A stretch of DNA of 12,966 nt from Candidatus Parvarchaeota archaeon (lineage in GTDB: Archaea; Nanobdellota; Nanobdellia; CSSed11-243R1), in contig PWUQ01000063.1 in the NCBI GenBank assembly GCA_003563585.1, forward strand, positions 1 to 12,966, written 5' to 3'. The number at the start of each line of letters is the position of its first letter. Positions within the stretch are counted from its first letter, which is position 1. Of this stretch, positions 6,226-12,966 are shown one piece after another. The notes under the pieces were generated by a model. That model had not been told where the DNA came from. It did not search any database and saw nothing but the letters and a program-made list of their open reading frames with translations. Position numbers and translations under genes: made by a program.

Positions 6226-7370
6226 TAAATAAAAAAATTTTGTTAATGATATTTTTTGTATCTTCAATAGCTATCACTATGGGTTGCATAGGTGGTGGAG
6301 GAGATTTTGAAGAAACAAAATTAGATGTAGAAGAAGGAGTGGGACTTATAGACACTCTTAGAATAGAAGAACTGAGACCTGGGCTTTCTGGTTATGTTTC
6401 TTTAACTGTAAGAAGCAATTTTGAAGGAGCGGGTTCTTCTGATGTTCGAATAAGTCTTGATAATATAAATCCCTTCTTAATTCTTGAGTGTGGAGAGGAA
6501 TGGGGGAAAGAAGCCTTAGATGAAAAACGTCCGGAAAATTGTTTCGGACAATTAGATCAAGATGAGTTCCTTCCAATAAGAACGAGGGGAACATCGAGAA
6601 TTTTTCCTGGTGAAGAAATAGAAGTTTTTTGGAGGATAAGAGCGCCAAGCAAAGATGAGATTTCGGATATAGCACTAAGACATCCTTTATATTACAATGT
6701 AGAATATATATATTCTGTTAATTTTAGACAAAATATTATTTTTATGTCTCAAGAAGAAATGATTAGAAGAAGAGAAAGAGGAGAAGATTATGTAATGACT
6801 GGTGAAACTAGAAGCACTGCTGGAGAAATTAGATTTTCGGGCGCAACAAGACAACCTATTTATTATTCATTCGATTATCCAGCGGGAGGACCTCCTGAAA
6901 CACGTTCTTTTGATTTTGTACTTAGTTATTCAGTTGAAAATAGAGGTAAGGGATTTCCAATATCTGATATTGTTTTAATAATGACATACCCTAAAGAAGA
7001 TGGTGTCTATTATAATGAAGACATACTAAGAGATTACGGATGGCACACAGGATTAAATGATTTAACATGTCATGATGGAAATGAAGAAGGTGTAGATTGT
7101 GAAAATTGGTTGAAGGAAGATGTTTTTGAAGAGGATGAATGGAGAAGAATCGTGGCTGGAGATAATGTTTTATTTAGAGTTGTGGATAGAAGAGATTTCA
7201 TAGATAGATTTAACATACATACTCCTTTGATAATAACTAGTGATAGGATGAATGTATTGAGAGATAGAAATATTCCAATAGAAATTCACTCATTTAATGT
7301 TTATGCAGCATATAGATATTACATAGAGGGAAAAGAATATATTAATGTATATCCTTTGAGAGGGATATAA
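6222..7370 (+). CDS. Surface lipoprotein, paralog 2 of the array
   Basis: The ATG at 6222 overlaps the previous stop as ATGA and has GGATGAT five bases upstream, so translation is probably coupled; the product has 382 residues. It starts with a basic n-region and a hydrophobic stretch ending in ITMGC; C22 would be the lipidated first residue, followed by a flexible IGGGG. The domain LRPGLSGYVSLTVRSNF (51-67) is a CARDB-like first strand pair, and FPGEEIEVFWRIR (128-140) is the xPG turn and strand shared with the neighbours. A second beta domain begins near 225 (RSFDFVLSYSVENRG). Cys 90/107 and 283/293 are potential disulfide pairs. The end (FNVYAAYRYYIEG) matches the aromatic closing strands of the paralogs. 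It should sit on the outer face of the membrane. No catalytic motif seen. Confidence 0.72.
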   Translation: MINKKILLMIFFVSSIAITMGCIGGGGDFEETKLDVEEGVGLIDTLRIEELRPGLSGYVSLTVRSNFEGAGSSDVRISLDNINPFLILECGEEWGKEALDEKRPENCFGQLDQDEFLPIRTRGTSRIFPGEEIEVFWRIRAPSKDEISDIALRHPLYYNVEYIYSVNFRQNIIFMSQEEMIRRRERGEDYVMTGETRSTAGEIRFSGATRQPIYYSFDYPAGGPPETRSFDFVLSYSVENRGKGFPISDIVLIMTYPKEDGVYYNEDILRDYGWHTGLNDLTCHDGNEEGVDCENWLKEDVFEEDEWRRIVAGDNVLFRVVDRRDFIDRFNIHTPLIITSDRMNVLRDRNIPIEIHSFNVYAAYRYYIEGKEYINVYPLRGI

Positions 7371-7374
7371 AAAA

Positions 7375-7380
7375 GGAGGT
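7375..7380 (+). promoter_or_regulatory. Ribosome binding site of the gene at 7387
   Basis: GGAGGT lies six bases before the ATG, in the 16-nt gap after the preceding lipoprotein gene. There is no TATA box in that gap, so the gene is read from the operon transcript. Confidence 0.6.
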
Positions 7381-7386
7381 AAAATA

Positions 7387-8223
7387 ATGAAAAAAACGAT
7401 ATATTTGTTTGCATTAGTATTTGCAGCAGCATTAGTTTTTGGTTGCTTGGGAAACGGAGATGATCCAACACCAACAGGAGATTATACACTAAGTGTTGAA
7501 CCAAGAAGTGTAATGGACGGCGGAGTCGTGACATTGGATTTGAGGATTAGAAATTCTTTTGAAAAAAGCATAAATAATATTGACATTGACATGGTTGGTT
7601 TGCCTTCAGCATATCAAGAGCCAGGACATAGTGTAAATATAGCAGAAATAATGCCTGGACAAGAATATCCTATGATAATGACGATAGGCACAACTGGAGA
7701 CTTAAGAACTGAACAAAGATTAAACCCAGATATAGAAGTCTGTTTTGATTATGAAACTGATTTTTTCTTCGATAGTTCATTTATACCAACGGGTTCAACA
7801 GAACAAGTCAGTTTAGACAGAGGACAAACAAGAGGACCAATAACAATATCAACAAGCGGTTTTGATAGAATCCATAGACAAGATGTAACTGGTTCATTGA
7901 ACATACAAAATGATTGGATAGGTGAAATAGCAAGAATAAACAGAGTTGAAATATACGAATCTTTAGAAGGTTCAAATGTTGAACTAGGATATTCAAGATG
8001 TACTGCGGGAAACGTGATGCAACCAGGAGCAGGAGATTGTGCAATACTTGAGAATAGAGCAGCAATAAGAAATGGAATTACAGCAACATTGTCATTCAAA
8101 GGTATAGGTTTTAATTTCGGTGGAGATAGAGCAGGAATAGATAGAGCAGCTGGAAGTGTCGATGTTACTTATTGTTATGAAATACCGGTTGGTTCAATAA
8201 CAGTAATGCCTACAGGAAGATGA
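7387..8223 (+). CDS. Surface lipoprotein, paralog 3 of the array
   Basis: A 278-residue lipoprotein: basic start MKK, hydrophobic core, and LVFGC with C20 as the probable lipid attachment site, followed by a short Gly/Asp/Thr/Pro linker. The first domain is clearly CARDB-like, with the typical alternation EPRSVMDGGVVTLDLRIRN (38-56), a NIDIDMVGL strand, and the turn IMPGQEYPM (88-96). VCFDY at 118-122 is identical to residues 126-130 of the next lipoprotein, which supports common descent. Four further cysteines (119, 205, 218, 263) could form two disulfides. The C-terminal strands (VTYCYEIPVGSITVM) resemble the end of the next protein. Composition is richer in G+C than the neighbouring genes at 6222 and 8235, possibly from stronger selection on codon use. 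Function is unknown; a cell-surface scaffold or adhesion role is inference. Confidence 0.72.
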   Translation: MKKTIYLFALVFAAALVFGCLGNGDDPTPTGDYTLSVEPRSVMDGGVVTLDLRIRNSFEKSINNIDIDMVGLPSAYQEPGHSVNIAEIMPGQEYPMIMTIGTTGDLRTEQRLNPDIEVCFDYETDFFFDSSFIPTGSTEQVSLDRGQTRGPITISTSGFDRIHRQDVTGSLNIQNDWIGEIARINRVEIYESLEGSNVELGYSRCTAGNVMQPGAGDCAILENRAAIRNGITATLSFKGIGFNFGGDRAGIDRAAGSVDVTYCYEIPVGSITVMPTGR

Positions 8224-8234
8224 TGTGATTTTAA

Positions 8235-9176
8235 ATGAAAAAAAAGCTTGTTTGTTTTTTCTTATTTTTCTTTTTTATAGTTCTAACTATGGGTTGTATT
8301 GGTAATGGTGAAAATGATGTAGAAAAAAGAGAAAAAGAATTAATTACAACTATTTTAATAAATGGGAGAGAAAGTAATAGTTTGGAATTCGTTTCTGGAC
8401 AAAGTGCAGAAATAGGTTTGAATGTTAAAAATTTTGGAACAGAACCAATTGAAAATGTTACAGTGAGAATGATAGGATGTTTAGATGATGAAGCCATAAA
8501 TAATCAATCATCCGAGATATTACCAAATATAGAACATTATTTCAATTGGCGTGTAGAAGCAATAGATATGGGAAGAGGAGAAAGAATAGATTGTAGTTCA
8601 TTTTTAAGAGTTTGTTTTGATTATAACACATTAAGCAAAAGCGACGTGATAGTAATCCCTGAAGATCATGGGACACCCCAAAGTCCGTACTCTATAACTA
8701 CAGGAGATTATTTAGATGTTATATATAATATAGGCGTTACAAGATTTATTAGGAATAGAAAAAATGAAATCGTCGGTAATATTATTATAAGAAAGATGGG
8801 TCCTGGAAGTGTGGATTATCCAGAGTATATAGATAATCCTTCTAGGAATATTTTAAGAGAAATAAAAATTGAAATTAGAGATATTGATGGAGCAGTAATA
8901 GAAGATTATGGTGAGCTAAAAGGAGAGAGATTGGAGCCAATAAGAGAAAGTGATACAAATTTAATAATTAATTATCAAAACGATGTTGTTAGAAATAATT
9001 TATATTTACTCAGATTGATAGGTGGAAATGAATTAAGAAGTAGAATTGTTATATCTATCCCTGAAGAATATTCAGATTTATATCAAGATAGAATGAATAT
9101 AGGAAGTATAGAATTAGATATAAATTATGGTTATTGTATAGATACAACGCCAATATATGTAACTATGAGAGGTTAA
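8235..9176 (+). CDS. Surface lipoprotein, paralog 4, end of the operon
   Basis: A 313-residue lipoprotein with a basic MKKK start, a long aromatic hydrophobic core and LTMGC with C21 as probable lipid attachment site, followed by IGNGEND. The mature start GCIGNG is nearly the same as in the two preceding genes. A CARDB-like first domain (FVSGQSAEIGLNVKNFGTE, 52-70) is followed by the turn EILPNIE and strand FNWRVEAI, then VCFDY (126-130) as in the preceding paralog. The second half is predicted beta-rich and ends in LDINYGYCIDTTPIYVT. GTGAT at 8225-8229 is the Shine-Dalgarno, five bases before the ATG. The stop codon lies two bases from the stop of the convergent PAC2 gene. Function unknown. 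Confidence 0.7.
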   Translation: MKKKLVCFFLFFFFIVLTMGCIGNGENDVEKREKELITTILINGRESNSLEFVSGQSAEIGLNVKNFGTEPIENVTVRMIGCLDDEAINNQSSEILPNIEHYFNWRVEAIDMGRGERIDCSSFLRVCFDYNTLSKSDVIVIPEDHGTPQSPYSITTGDYLDVIYNIGVTRFIRNRKNEIVGNIIIRKMGPGSVDYPEYIDNPSRNILREIKIEIRDIDGAVIEDYGELKGERLEPIRESDTNLIINYQNDVVRNNLYLLRLIGGNELRSRIVISIPEEYSDLYQDRMNIGSIELDINYGYCIDTTPIYVTMRG

Positions 9177-9178
9177 AT

Positions 9179-9922
9179 TTATCCTATATATGTTAATGGG
9201 CCTTTTGATTTTTCAGCCATTTTCATTTTCTTTTTTATTATAGGGACTTCTATTTTTTTGAGTTCTTTATCTATATGTTCACTTTTTATTTTTAATTCAA
9301 AATAATTTTTGAGTATAAGAATGATAGATTTTGAAGCCCCAATTCCTATCTTAGAATCTGTTTCAGCAAGTAAGGAAAATCCTTTTATTTTTCTTAATTC
9401 TCCCAATCCCAACAAAAGTCCAGCCGCTCCGATTATAATAATAGCTCCTTTTCTGTCAAATTTAACTCCTATTTTTTTAAGTTTTGGTATGTACTTTTTA
9501 TCTGTATGCACACCATAAACCACATTTTCTTTAGATGCGGCAGATATACCTCCAAGTGTTATTATTTCTTTAACTCCTAAAGATTTAGCAATTTCTAAAA
9601 TTTTATCTGAAAAAACATAACTATCGTATTCATCAGTTGGTTGAATGTCACCTATCAAAAAAACTATATCTTTCTTTTTTTTACGTTTATAATAATAAAA
9701 TTCGAGCTTAGGCATTTCAATAGAATGGTCCTTTCTCATTAAAACAGTATTAGGAAAAGTATATGAATAAACTTCCATGAATTTTTTTGCTTTCAATTTT
9801 TTTATTAAAAAATCCACTACTATTCTTGCTACATTACCCACACCAGGAAGTCCTTCTATTAAAACAGGGTTTGTAAGTTTTGGTTTTTTTCCAATTTTTT
9901 TTACTATAAAATCATCTTTCAT
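9179..9922 (-). CDS. PAC2-family protein (proteasome assembly chaperone-like)
   Basis: A protein of 247 residues, the usual length for archaeal PAC2/COG2047 proteins. Family landmarks are in order: PVLIEGLPGVGNVAR at 19-33, FPNT near 56-59, GDIQP at 91-95, ITLGGI at 121-126 followed by VVYG, GAAGLLLGLGE at 165-175, and a C-terminal helix pair. Eukaryotic PAC2 and archaeal PbaA/PbaB of this superfamily bind proteasome alpha subunits and help ring assembly; some archaeal members are of unknown role. The chain ends in TYIG, which is close to, but not a strict, HbYX proteasome-docking tail, so docking should not be assumed. Cytoplasmic. It overlaps nop10 by four bases (ATGA), the last gene of the conserved archaeal L44e-S27e-aIF2 alpha-Nop10-PAC2 order. 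Confidence 0.85.
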   Translation of the reverse strand: MKDDFIVKKIGKKPKLTNPVLIEGLPGVGNVARIVVDFLIKKLKAKKFMEVYSYTFPNTVLMRKDHSIEMPKLEFYYYKRKKKKDIVFLIGDIQPTDEYDSYVFSDKILEIAKSLGVKEIITLGGISAASKENVVYGVHTDKKYIPKLKKIGVKFDRKGAIIIIGAAGLLLGLGELRKIKGFSLLAETDSKIGIGASKSIILILKNYFELKIKSEHIDKELKKIEVPIIKKKMKMAEKSKGPLTYIG

Positions 9923-10095
9923 AACAATCCACTCTTTTTTAAAATATCTTTCTTAATCTTTCTTCTATACTTAGCATTTCTATCCTCAGGGGAATATCTT
10001 GGTGGTATATTTCTTACAGTTTTATTCCCGCATTTTGAACATTCTTTTTTCATAGTGTAATCTTCACATTTTTGACAAAAATTAATTTTACTCAT
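9919..10095 (-). CDS. nop10: H/ACA RNP component Nop10
   Basis: A 58-residue protein from the ATG at 10095. The N-terminal zinc ribbon has C7 and C10 (CQKC) and C19 and C22 (CSKC), with YTMK between them. The signature PPRYSPEDRNAKYRR (31-45), which docks on Cbf5, is intact. Nop10 binds the Cbf5 catalytic subunit in the box H/ACA particle that makes pseudouridine in rRNA. AGGAGA lies five bases before the start (10101-10106). The start overlaps the end of aIF2 alpha by eight bases and the stop overlaps the next start as ATGA, so expression is coupled on both sides. Length and motifs are normal for the family. Confidence 0.95.
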   Translation of the reverse strand: MSKINFCQKCEDYTMKKECSKCGNKTVRNIPPRYSPEDRNAKYRRKIKKDILKKSGLL

Positions 10096-10885
10096 TTAAA
10101 TCTCCTGGCAAGGAAAACTCTACTTTTTGTTTCTCAGCAATTTCACGTGTTTTTTCGAAAAGTTTGCTTACAAAAATTTCTGCGTCCTTATAATTTTTTG
10201 CAATCACATCAACAACATATTTAGGTGCCGATATATATCTTATTGAAATTTCAAATTTATTTTTAGAAGCTATCTTTTTCATTTCATTGAATATTTTTTT
10301 TATTCGTTCGATGCCATCACTTTCTAAACATTTTAAATTAAATTCCCTAAATATTTTAATCTTCTGTGCTTCAAGTTGTTCTGATATTTTTGAGAATAGT
10401 TCATCTATCCATTTTTTAGGTATGTCTAGTTCTTTTATTAATTCTGGACCCTCTTCTTTTAATTCATAATAAAACGAATATAAAGAACCATAATCCTTAA
10501 CTATTTCTCCACCAATTTTTTCCAACGATTTTTTAGGTTCAGCATTAAATTTTTTTGCGATTGCCTCTATGAGCTTTTCGATTCTTCTTTCTGATTTTAG
10601 TTCATCCATTTTTCTTTTGGATTCTCCACTACTAACTCTTTTTAGAGAAACATCAATATGCCCATTTGGTTTTATTTCAAGGACTTTGCATACAACCCTT
10701 TTTCCTTTGGATATATGTTCTTTTATATCGTTAACCCATTTTGTAGATATTTCTGAAACATGAAGCATGGCTTCTAAATTGTCATATTCGTCGATATAAA
10801 CAAATGCTGCATGAGGTAAAATTTTTTTAATAGTGCAAACAACAAGCTCTCCTTTCTCAGGTTTTCCTTTTTTCTTAAAAAACAT
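10088..10885 (-). CDS. eif2a: Translation initiation factor aIF2, alpha subunit
   Basis: A protein of 265 residues, the normal length for archaeal aIF2 alpha. Residues 11-85 are an S1-type RNA-binding domain (GELVVCTIKKILPHAAFVYI ending in HIDVSLKRV). The loop with HVSEISTKWVNDI (42-54) corresponds to the region that carries the regulatory serine in eukaryotic eIF2 alpha; here it reads EISTKW, with a Ser and Thr but not the eukaryotic context. A helical domain (about 90-175) and a C-terminal alpha-beta domain (about 180-260, ISIRYISAPKYVV) follow; the latter binds the gamma subunit. aIF2 brings initiator tRNA to the small ribosomal subunit. The start lacks a Shine-Dalgarno but has a TATA-like box 27 nt upstream, so this gene has its own leaderless promoter although it follows S27e. 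Confidence 0.95.
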   Translation of the reverse strand: MFFKKKGKPEKGELVVCTIKKILPHAAFVYIDEYDNLEAMLHVSEISTKWVNDIKEHISKGKRVVCKVLEIKPNGHIDVSLKRVSSGESKRKMDELKSERRIEKLIEAIAKKFNAEPKKSLEKIGGEIVKDYGSLYSFYYELKEEGPELIKELDIPKKWIDELFSKISEQLEAQKIKIFREFNLKCLESDGIERIKKIFNEMKKIASKNKFEISIRYISAPKYVVDVIAKNYKDAEIFVSKLFEKTREIAEKQKVEFSLPGDLNE

Positions 10886-10906
10886 GAACTATTAAATTTA
10901 GATGTT

Positions 10907-10915
10907 ATTATAAAT
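10907..10915 (-). promoter_or_regulatory. TATA-like box for aIF2 alpha
   Basis: On the minus strand this reads ATTTATAAT, centred about 27 nt before the ATG at 10885, with no Shine-Dalgarno in between. It suggests that aIF2 alpha, Nop10 and PAC2 form a separate leaderless transcription unit. Confidence 0.5.
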
Positions 10916-10924
10916 CTTTTGCAC

Positions 10925-10950
10925 TTTAATTAAAAATAATTTTAATTAAA
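10925..10950. terminator. AT-only inverted repeat and T-runs between S27e and aIF2 alpha
   Basis: An exact 11-base inverted repeat (TTTAATTAAAA and TTTTAATTAAA) with a four-base loop lies in the 93-nt gap. On the minus strand, runs of six and seven T come between the S27e stop and this repeat. Together these fit an archaeal terminator for the primase-to-S27e unit. The repeat could alternatively be a regulator site for the promoter at 10907. Confidence 0.4.
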
Positions 10951-10978
10951 AAAATAATAATTTAATCAAACTAAAAAA

Positions 10979-11158
10979 TTAAAGAACTTCTAAAATTTTC
11001 GTTTTGAGTTTAGTTTTTCCGCCAGACGGTTCTGCAAGCAATTTTCCACATACAAGACATTTTATTTTGGATGCGGATTTACCAAATATTATTTGCTCGT
11101 TTTTACATTTCTGACATTTAACTTTCACAAACTTGCTTTTAGGTTTTGGAACTTCCAT
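10979..11158 (-). CDS. rps27e: Ribosomal protein S27e
   Basis: A 59-residue protein from the ATG at 11158. It contains a C4 zinc ribbon, CQKC (C15, C18) and CLVC (C34, C37), inside the S27e pattern VKVKCQKC...[20 protein letters not shown]. It is a structural protein of the small ribosomal subunit. GGTGA lies seven bases before the start (11166-11170). The start codon overlaps the L44e stop by one base (TAATG), so translation is coupled. Length is normal for archaeal S27e. It is the last gene before a non-coding gap with terminator-like features. Confidence 0.95.
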   Translation of the reverse strand: MEVPKPKSKFVKVKCQKCKNEQIIFGKSASKIKCLVCGKLLAEPSGGKTKLKTKILEVL

Positions 11159-11457
11159 TATTTTTTCACCAACTGAAATTTTTTAACTCTGAATCCTTTT
11201 TTTCTTACATTCATTTTTCCACATTCGTTACATTGATAACGAAGGTCGAGTTTTTTTGTTAATTTAACTCCCCATTTTTTTGATTTTTCTGGTTTAGGTC
11301 TTGGAAATCCTCCATATCCTTTTTTCTTGGATTCGAATCTTCTAGCGCCTTTTGTAAGAGCGCCTCTTTTCCTACCTGTCTTTACTTGAATTATCTTTTG
11401 TTTTGTTTTTTTATTGCATTTTGGACAATATCTGTTTATTTCCTTTGGCATTTCCAT
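11158..11457 (-). CDS. rpl44e: Ribosomal protein L44e
   Basis: A 99-residue basic protein of the large ribosomal subunit. Zinc-binding cysteines are C11 and C14 (CPKC) and C76 and C79 (CNEC). Between them lie the family marks [20 protein letters not shown] and [15 protein letters not shown]. The protein binds 23S rRNA near the E site in archaeal and eukaryotic ribosomes. GTGAT lies five bases before the ATG at 11457. Its start overlaps the GINS stop as TAATG, as does the next gene with its own stop, so GINS51, L44e and S27e are translated from one transcript. An alternative ATG two codons further on is possible. Confidence 0.95.
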   Translation of the reverse strand: MEMPKEINRYCPKCNKKTKQKIIQVKTGRKRGALTKGARRFESKKKGYGGFPRPKPEKSKKWGVKLTKKLDLRYQCNECGKMNVRKKGFRVKKFQLVKK

Positions 11458-12125
11458 TATTCATCACTTATTTCAATAGCTTTTCCACCCTTTATTAATA
11501 TTTCCCCAATGGTTCTTTCGATATTTATAATTTCTCCTTCTTTAAAAGGTCCGTATTTTTTTCCATCTTTCCACACAAATTCAGGAATCTCTTCTCTAAC
11601 TTTTAATTGATACCCTTTATCTGATTTATCTGATTCTTCTTCTTTTTCAATTTTTTCATCTGATACTTCTTTCTTTCCTTCATATTCTCGATTTTCTACA
11701 TTTTCTCTTTTTTCTTCTTTTAATGAATTAAAATCAAAATTTAACATAAAATTGTTTGTGTATTCTTTAACAATATCAATTGTTTTATTATAAAGTTCTT
11801 CTTCTTCCGGCAACATATTTTCTATGTTATGGACTCTTGCACTTATGTTATTAAGCGCTTGATTTACTATTTTTCTTCTTCTTCTTTCACATATGTCTTT
11901 TATTATTTTATTTATGTTGTTAAGTTCGTGTTTATTTTTTTCAAGAGCTTGTTCAGAAAATACATTATTTTTGTTCTTATTTTCTTCTATCATTTTTTCT
12001 TTGGTTTTTACATATTTAATCACTTTTTTAAAGAAAGATTCTTCTATTTCTTGAAGTGATTTCTCATCTCTTTCAAGAGACTGTACTCTTCTCAATTCTT
12101 CATATGAGATTACATCATTTGGCAT
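11457..12125 (-). CDS. gins51: GINS complex subunit GINS51 (Sld5/Psf1-like)
   Basis: A 222-residue protein with the A-B domain order of archaeal GINS51 (B domain last). The helical A domain starts ISYEELRRVQSLERDEKSL (6-24) and contains the conserved ERRRRKIVNQAL (80-91). An acidic and lysine-rich linker (about 135-170) joins it to the small beta B domain, IPEFVWKDGKKYGPF then GEIINIE and LIKGGKAIEI (180-219). GINS with MCM and GAN/Cdc45 forms the replicative helicase complex. AGGTGA lies six bases before the ATG at 12125, and the start overlaps the end of the primase gene by eleven bases, which couples the two replication genes. The linker is highly charged and is probably disordered. Confidence 0.92.
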   Translation of the reverse strand: MPNDVISYEELRRVQSLERDEKSLQEIEESFFKKVIKYVKTKEKMIEENKNKNNVFSEQALEKNKHELNNINKIIKDICERRRRKIVNQALNNISARVHNIENMLPEEEELYNKTIDIVKEYTNNFMLNFDFNSLKEEKRENVENREYEGKKEVSDEKIEKEEESDKSDKGYQLKVREEIPEFVWKDGKKYGPFKEGEIINIERTIGEILIKGGKAIEISDE

Positions 12126-12966
12126 TTTTTTTCACCTTTTTGCGTTTCATCTTAAAAAAAGGATAAACAACAGGGTTTTTTATTTTTTTACATATGTCAT
12201 CCGGACTACAAATACCTATGTCCGAATAATAATCTTTATTATTACAACTTGGAGGAAGATATGAATTTTTCTTTTTGTGCCAATTAATCTGTGAATTCAC
12301 ATAACTTTCACGAAGTGGGTTTGTATTTTGTTTATTCCACTTTTCTACTTCTTTAAAAATTGTGTCGTGATTCCAACCAACACTTTTTAAAAAATTTATA
12401 AGTATAAAAAGTGATCTTTTTCTTCCATCTTCTAAACCTTTGTATATATTTTTGACGCATGGAGGAAAGAATATTTTGTCGACAGCTGTTTGAGGAATCT
12501 CGTATTTCTTTCCTAATTTTTTTATTTCTTCCTCTGCTTCTTGAGAAACATTCCAATCAAAAGCCTGTATAAACAACTGCTTAGCTTCATTACTTTTAAA
12601 ATCCTTTAAAAATTCTAAAGAAACTTTTACATTTTTATATTCTGCATATTCTTTCTTAAACGATAAAATATCTTCTTTTTTTATTGGTATTGAAACAAGC
12701 CAAGTTTTTTCATTAAAAGTATAGGGCATTCTTATAAGATGTCTTGGAGATATTGCAATGGTGTCTATATCAATAACACTATAAGGATTAAATTCTCCAT
12801 CTTGTATAAGTTCTTCAAATTTTTTGCCTGTTCTCTTTTTTATCGAATTTATATCTTCAAAATCCAATATATCATTTGCGAGTTGAGTTTGTATCATTTC
12901 TCTTAGATATTTTGCAATTATCCTAGCACCATCCGGAAAAAGTAATCTTGTTTCTTTATTGTTTAT
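12115..12966 (-). CDS. priS: DNA primase, fused PriS-PriL type, C-terminal part (cut by window edge)
   Basis: The open frame runs through the right edge: 23 residues without a stop precede the Met at 12897, so this is 283 residues of a longer protein. The first half has the end of a PriS catalytic domain: an LLFPDGARI segment, then DIDTIAISPRHLIRMPYTFN with EKTWLVSIPI, the conserved substrate-binding region. The second half matches the PriL C-terminal Fe-S domain. Counting from the Met at 12897, cysteines 147 (FPPC), 218 (PPSC), 230 (GIC) and 236 (DIC) are the four cluster ligands, with GRKRSLFILINFL and WNHDTIF between. Fused single-chain primases are known from Nanoarchaeum equitans and related DPANN. 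The enzyme makes primers for DNA replication. The polypeptide ends in a Lys-rich tail. It overlaps the GINS51 start by eleven bases. Confidence 0.88.
   Translation of the reverse strand: MNNKETRLLFPDGARIIAKYLREMIQTQLANDILDFEDINSIKKRTGKKFEELIQDGEFNPYSVIDIDTIAISPRHLIRMPYTFNEKTWLVSIPIKKEDILSFKKEYAEYKNVKVSLEFLKDFKSNEAKQLFIQAFDWNVSQEAEEEIKKLGKKYEIPQTAVDKIFFPPCVKNIYKGLEDGRKRSLFILINFLKSVGWNHDTIFKEVEKWNKQNTNPLRESYVNSQINWHKKKNSYLPPSCNNKDYYSDIGICSPDDICKKIKNPVVYPFFKMKRKKVKKNAK

Noticed and set aside
6358..8099. Several minus-strand open frames of 71-116 codons opposite the lipoprotein genes
   Set aside because: All are antisense to genes with clear lipoprotein signals and translation starts. Their products are Leu/Phe/Ser-rich shadows.
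9309..9518. Plus-strand open frame inside the PAC2 gene as a continuation of the surface operon
   Set aside because: It lacks a signal peptide, a ribosome binding site and any similarity to the lipoproteins, and PAC2 on the other strand is well supported.
11386..12059. Plus-strand open frames opposite L44e and GINS51
   Set aside because: The coding strand is fixed by unmistakable L44e and GINS motifs. The plus-strand products are Phe/Tyr-rich artefacts of A-rich DNA.

Overview
The window looks like a piece of a small, AT-rich archaeal genome, probably a DPANN lineage of the Woesearchaeota/Pacearchaeota/Nanoarchaeota kind. The minus-strand block from 9179 to the right edge carries archaeal information-processing genes: the C-terminal part of a primase in which PriS-type sequence runs into a PriL-type Fe-S domain (the fused form known from Nanoarchaeum equitans), GINS51, ribosomal proteins L44e and S27e, aIF2 alpha, Nop10 and a PAC2-family proteasome-assembly-chaperone-like protein. 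First genes of units mostly lack a Shine-Dalgarno (SD) sequence and have a TATA-like box about 26 nt before the start codon (leaderless pattern). Internal genes have SD matches to GGAGGTGAT spaced 5-7 nt from the start. No RNA gene, CRISPR array or insertion sequence was seen. No gene-free gap exceeds 110 nt.

Layout: 1-269 (minus) is the N-terminal part of a calcineurin-like metallophosphoesterase. It diverges across a 109-nt double promoter from 379-1560 (plus), a membrane-anchored extracellular protein made of three repeated beta-rich units. At about 1560 base composition falls sharply. Then come 1601-3394, a large protein with the three motifs of an R-S-E class ADP-ribosyltransferase (ART), and a two-gene unit of small unknown soluble proteins (3490-4077 and 4107-4418). 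The second of these is an internal duplication of a roughly 41-residue unit. A hairpin/T-rich terminator and a palindrome-bearing promoter separate these from the next unit.

Positions 4526-9176 form a compact plus-strand envelope operon: a short basic protein with two membrane helices, a membrane-anchored extracellular protein, and three lipoproteins that start their mature chains with GCIG/GCLG. The four extracellular proteins appear to be diverged paralogs with a common layout. The last one stops two bases from the stop of the convergent PAC2 gene.

The housekeeping genes on the right work in replication priming (primase, GINS), translation (L44e, S27e, aIF2 alpha), RNA pseudouridylation/rRNA processing (Nop10) and probably proteasome assembly (PAC2). 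The left two thirds is accessory and surface-directed. The points most worth following are the putative ART with its unknown two-gene neighbour, the duplicated small protein, and the four-paralog surface array. All functional calls rest on reading motifs by eye; no database search was possible.
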